Below, in pieces: positions 62,690 to 64,000 of a stretch of 64,000 bases of DNA (position 1 is its first letter; every line of letters starts with the position of its first letter). The translations under genes and the position numbers were made by a program. The stretch is from an uncultured Alphaproteobacteria bacterium. Its GTDB lineage: Bacteria > Pseudomonadota > Alphaproteobacteria > Micropepsales > Micropepsaceae. The stretch covers positions 46,014-110,013 of the forward strand of contig CADECX010000002.1 of assembly GCA_902825865.1 (NCBI GenBank), written 5' to 3'. Under the pieces are notes generated by a model. That model was not told the DNA's origin, made no database searches, and saw only the letters and a program-made list of their open reading frames with translations.

Positions 62690-63352
62690 CTAACTTTTCG
62701 CCTTGTAGCCGCAGCCCCGCAGGAACATGTCAGCGGCGTAAGGGGCGTAAGCGTCAATCTCCGCCTTGCTCATGGGATCGCCCATCGCCGTGCGGATGCG
62801 CGCCATGTCGGTCATCATGCTGATCAGCAGCATGGCGGCCATCGGCGGATTCACCAGATCGGGCAGCAATCCATCCTGGTGCCATATCTCCAGCGCATTT
62901 TGGAAAATGCCGCGGCCACGCGTCAGGGTGGCATTGTACATTTTGGTGATGATGGGAAATCGCCGCGCTTCGGACAGAGCAATATTGATCAGGCCCGCCG
63001 CCTCGCCGCTGATCTGGGTCAATATCCGCGTCGCCAGCCCAAGAATAAACATGCGTGGCTCGACGTGGCGGGGATCGATCGCGGTCGCCATGGCATGCGC
63101 CTCCAGCGCCTGCTTGATGATGCGGTTCACCACCGCATCCACCACCGCCGCCTTGTCGGAATAGCGGGCGTAGAGCGTCTTGGTGGAGGCCCCTGCCCGC
63201 CGGGCGATCTGCTCCATGGTGGTGTCGGCAAAACTCCGCTCATTGAACAGCTCCAGCGCGGCGTCCAGCAGCCTGTCGGACACCTTGGCGGCGTCCTCGG
63301 CGTTTAAACGGCCCGGCCCACCGCGCGGTTTGGCCAGTTTTTTCTTCAACAT
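62690..63352 (-). CDS. TetR-family repressor
   Basis: 220 residues. The helix-turn-helix (about 25-70) contains LLDAALELFNERSFADTTMEQIARRAGASTKTLYARYSDK in TetR style, followed by the ligand domain. A very basic N-terminal tail (KKKLAKPRGGPGR) may aid DNA binding. It is divergent from an efflux adaptor gene, with two operator-like palindromes between them, so it most likely represses both itself and the pump. Confidence 0.9.
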   Translation of the reverse strand: MLKKKLAKPRGGPGRLNAEDAAKVSDRLLDAALELFNERSFADTTMEQIARRAGASTKTLYARYSDKAAVVDAVVNRIIKQALEAHAMATAIDPRHVEPRMFILGLATRILTQISGEAAGLINIALSEARRFPIITKMYNATLTRGRGIFQNALEIWHQDGLLPDLVNPPMAAMLLISMMTDMARIRTAMGDPMSKAEIDAYAPYAADMFLRGCGYKAKS

Positions 63353-63408
63353 TTCAGTCCTTTACAAAAAACTTGCTGATTTTTGCATCTTAGCGCTTGA
63401 CGGAAAGA

Positions 63409-63459
63409 AAAGAAACTGTTTCTTTCCCCGCCGCCAAAGGAAAAGGAACTGTTTCTTTT
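63409..63459. promoter_or_regulatory. Pair of TetR operators
   Basis: AAAGAAAC-T-GTTTCTTT (63409-63425) is a perfect palindrome. AAAGGAAC-T-GTTTCTTT (63442-63458) is a second copy with one mismatch. Their centres are 33 bp apart, about three helical turns. They lie 21-71 bp upstream of the efflux adaptor start and 57-106 bp from the TetR start. Confidence 0.75.
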
Positions 63460-63479
63460 CTTTAAACGAGGGGATCAAA

Positions 63480-64000
63480 ATGACCGACATCACTGCCGAA
63501 ACCACCGATTTCGCACCCGCCATCGATTCCACCGAAAAAGCCGCCAAGCAAAGCAAGCTGCGCAAGCGGCTGCTGATCGGCCTGGGCCTGACCGTCGCCA
63601 AGGTCGGCCTTGCCTATGGCGCCTATTACGCCTTTGAGGCTTCCAAATATGTCACCACCGACAATGCCTATGTCGGCGCTTCGGTTGCCCAGATCAATTC
63701 CCAGGTCAGCGGCCCGATCGCCAAGGTGGCGGTGGATGACACCAGGCCGGTCCGCAAGGGCGACGTCCTGGTCGTGATCGACGACAGCGACACAAAGCTG
63801 GCCTTGGCGCGTGCTCAGGCCGATTATCAGCATACCCTGCAGCGCGTGTCGCAATATTATGCCCAGCGCGCCGCCGCCGTCGCGACCGTCCAAGCCCGGG
63901 TCAGCGACGTCATGCGCACCAGTGGAGATTACATGCGCCGCCAGAATCTGGCGGAGAGCGGCGCCATCTCGCGCGAGCAGCTTGCCAATGCGCGCAGCGC
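63480..64000 (+). CDS. HlyD/EmrA-type efflux adaptor, N-terminal part
   Basis: The gene runs off the right edge; 173 residues are visible. A cytoplasmic N-tail leads to one membrane segment (about 30-50), then the adaptor core YVTTDNAYVGASVAQINSQVSGPI, a lipoyl-like half (VRKGDVLVVIDD), and the start of a coiled coil (from about residue 105, ARAQADYQ). This matches EmrA-type membrane fusion proteins that link an MFS pump to an outer-membrane channel. GAGGGG precedes the ATG. It is controlled in all likelihood by the divergent TetR repressor. Confidence 0.92.
   Translation, partial: MTDITAETTDFAPAIDSTEKAAKQSKLRKRLLIGLGLTVAKVGLAYGAYYAFEASKYVTTDNAYVGASVAQINSQVSGPIAKVAVDDTRPVRKGDVLVVIDDSDTKLALARAQADYQHTLQRVSQYYAQRAAAVATVQARVSDVMRTSGDYMRRQNLAESGAISREQLANARS

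Noticed and set aside
1..64000. tRNA, rRNA, prophage or insertion sequence
   Set aside because: I looked through the intergenic gaps for clover-leaf arms, transposase motifs and terminal inverted repeats flanking a gene and found none I could support.

Overview
The window is a GC-rich stretch of a Gram-negative chromosome, almost certainly from an alphaproteobacterium. The evidence is the single-Cys ribosomal protein L36, a YdbH/YnbE/YdbL envelope operon, a PbpC/alpha-2-macroglobulin pair, many Tat and Sec signal peptides, TonB-dependent uptake, and periplasmic quinoproteins and c-type cytochromes. The lineage within the class cannot be fixed by eye. Genes are packed tightly, with many ATGA or TGATG overlaps and several convergent pairs that abut. 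No phage genes, insertion sequences, rRNA, tRNA or CRISPR arrays were seen.

Layout. 1-2899: glycolate oxidase operon glcD-glcE-glcF (minus strand; glcF runs off the left edge). 2933-4521: rpmJ and a lipoprotein lytic transglycosylase. 4522-11522: alpha-2-macroglobulin and penicillin-binding protein 1C. 11622-15315: secreted metallophosphoesterase and a TonB-dependent siderophore receptor. 15409-18925: a compact four-gene operon (GntR regulator, MFS transporter, RutA-like flavin monooxygenase, RutB-like cysteine hydrolase), followed by an island of palindromic repeats at 18988-19153. 19195-28018: a run of exported proteins on the minus strand: Tat beta-propeller, glucose-dehydrogenase-like quinoprotein with a small membrane protein, two tandem NHL propellers, a Tat-exported TIM-barrel isomerase-like protein and a type-B carboxylesterase. 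28123-32673: divergent operon with a quinoprotein alcohol dehydrogenase carrying the lanthanide-type Asp pair, cytochrome c, carboxylesterase and a substrate-binding protein. A second, convergent binding protein follows, separated by a nested palindrome. 33700-36991: ydbH-ynbE-ydbL.

37101-41358: L-fucose-type island (aldo/keto reductase, FucP permease, UxaA-family dehydratase, mutarotase). 41524-44347: rhodanese and TlpA facing a SoxC/cytochrome pair. 44665-47030: divergent Tat-exported enolase-superfamily dehydratase and exported RraA-like aldolase, with a LacI-type operator-like site between them. 47031-48143: beta-lactamase-family serine hydrolase. 48284-54551: D-glucarate/galactarate operon (kdgD, lysR, MFS, gudD, garD). 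54544-57345: L-rhamnonate dehydratase with a GMC oxidoreductase. 57568-62582: operon of exported RidA, exported SelA-like PLP enzyme, exported amidohydrolase and GH29 alpha-L-fucosidase. 62690-64000: TetR repressor divergent from an EmrA/HlyD efflux adaptor, with two matching operators between them.

Taken together the window reads as a plant or algal polysaccharide user. Fucosidase releases fucose; fucose, rhamnonate, glucarate and galactarate are processed in the cytoplasm. An unusually large set of normally cytoplasmic enzyme families carries export signals, which suggests oxidation and processing of sugars or amino-sugar acids outside the inner membrane. The strongest candidates for undescribed biology are the exported SelA/RidA/amidohydrolase module, the exported dehydratase/aldolase pair, the reduced Rut-like operon, the two-polypeptide glucose-dehydrogenase-like unit, and the palindromic intergenic islands.
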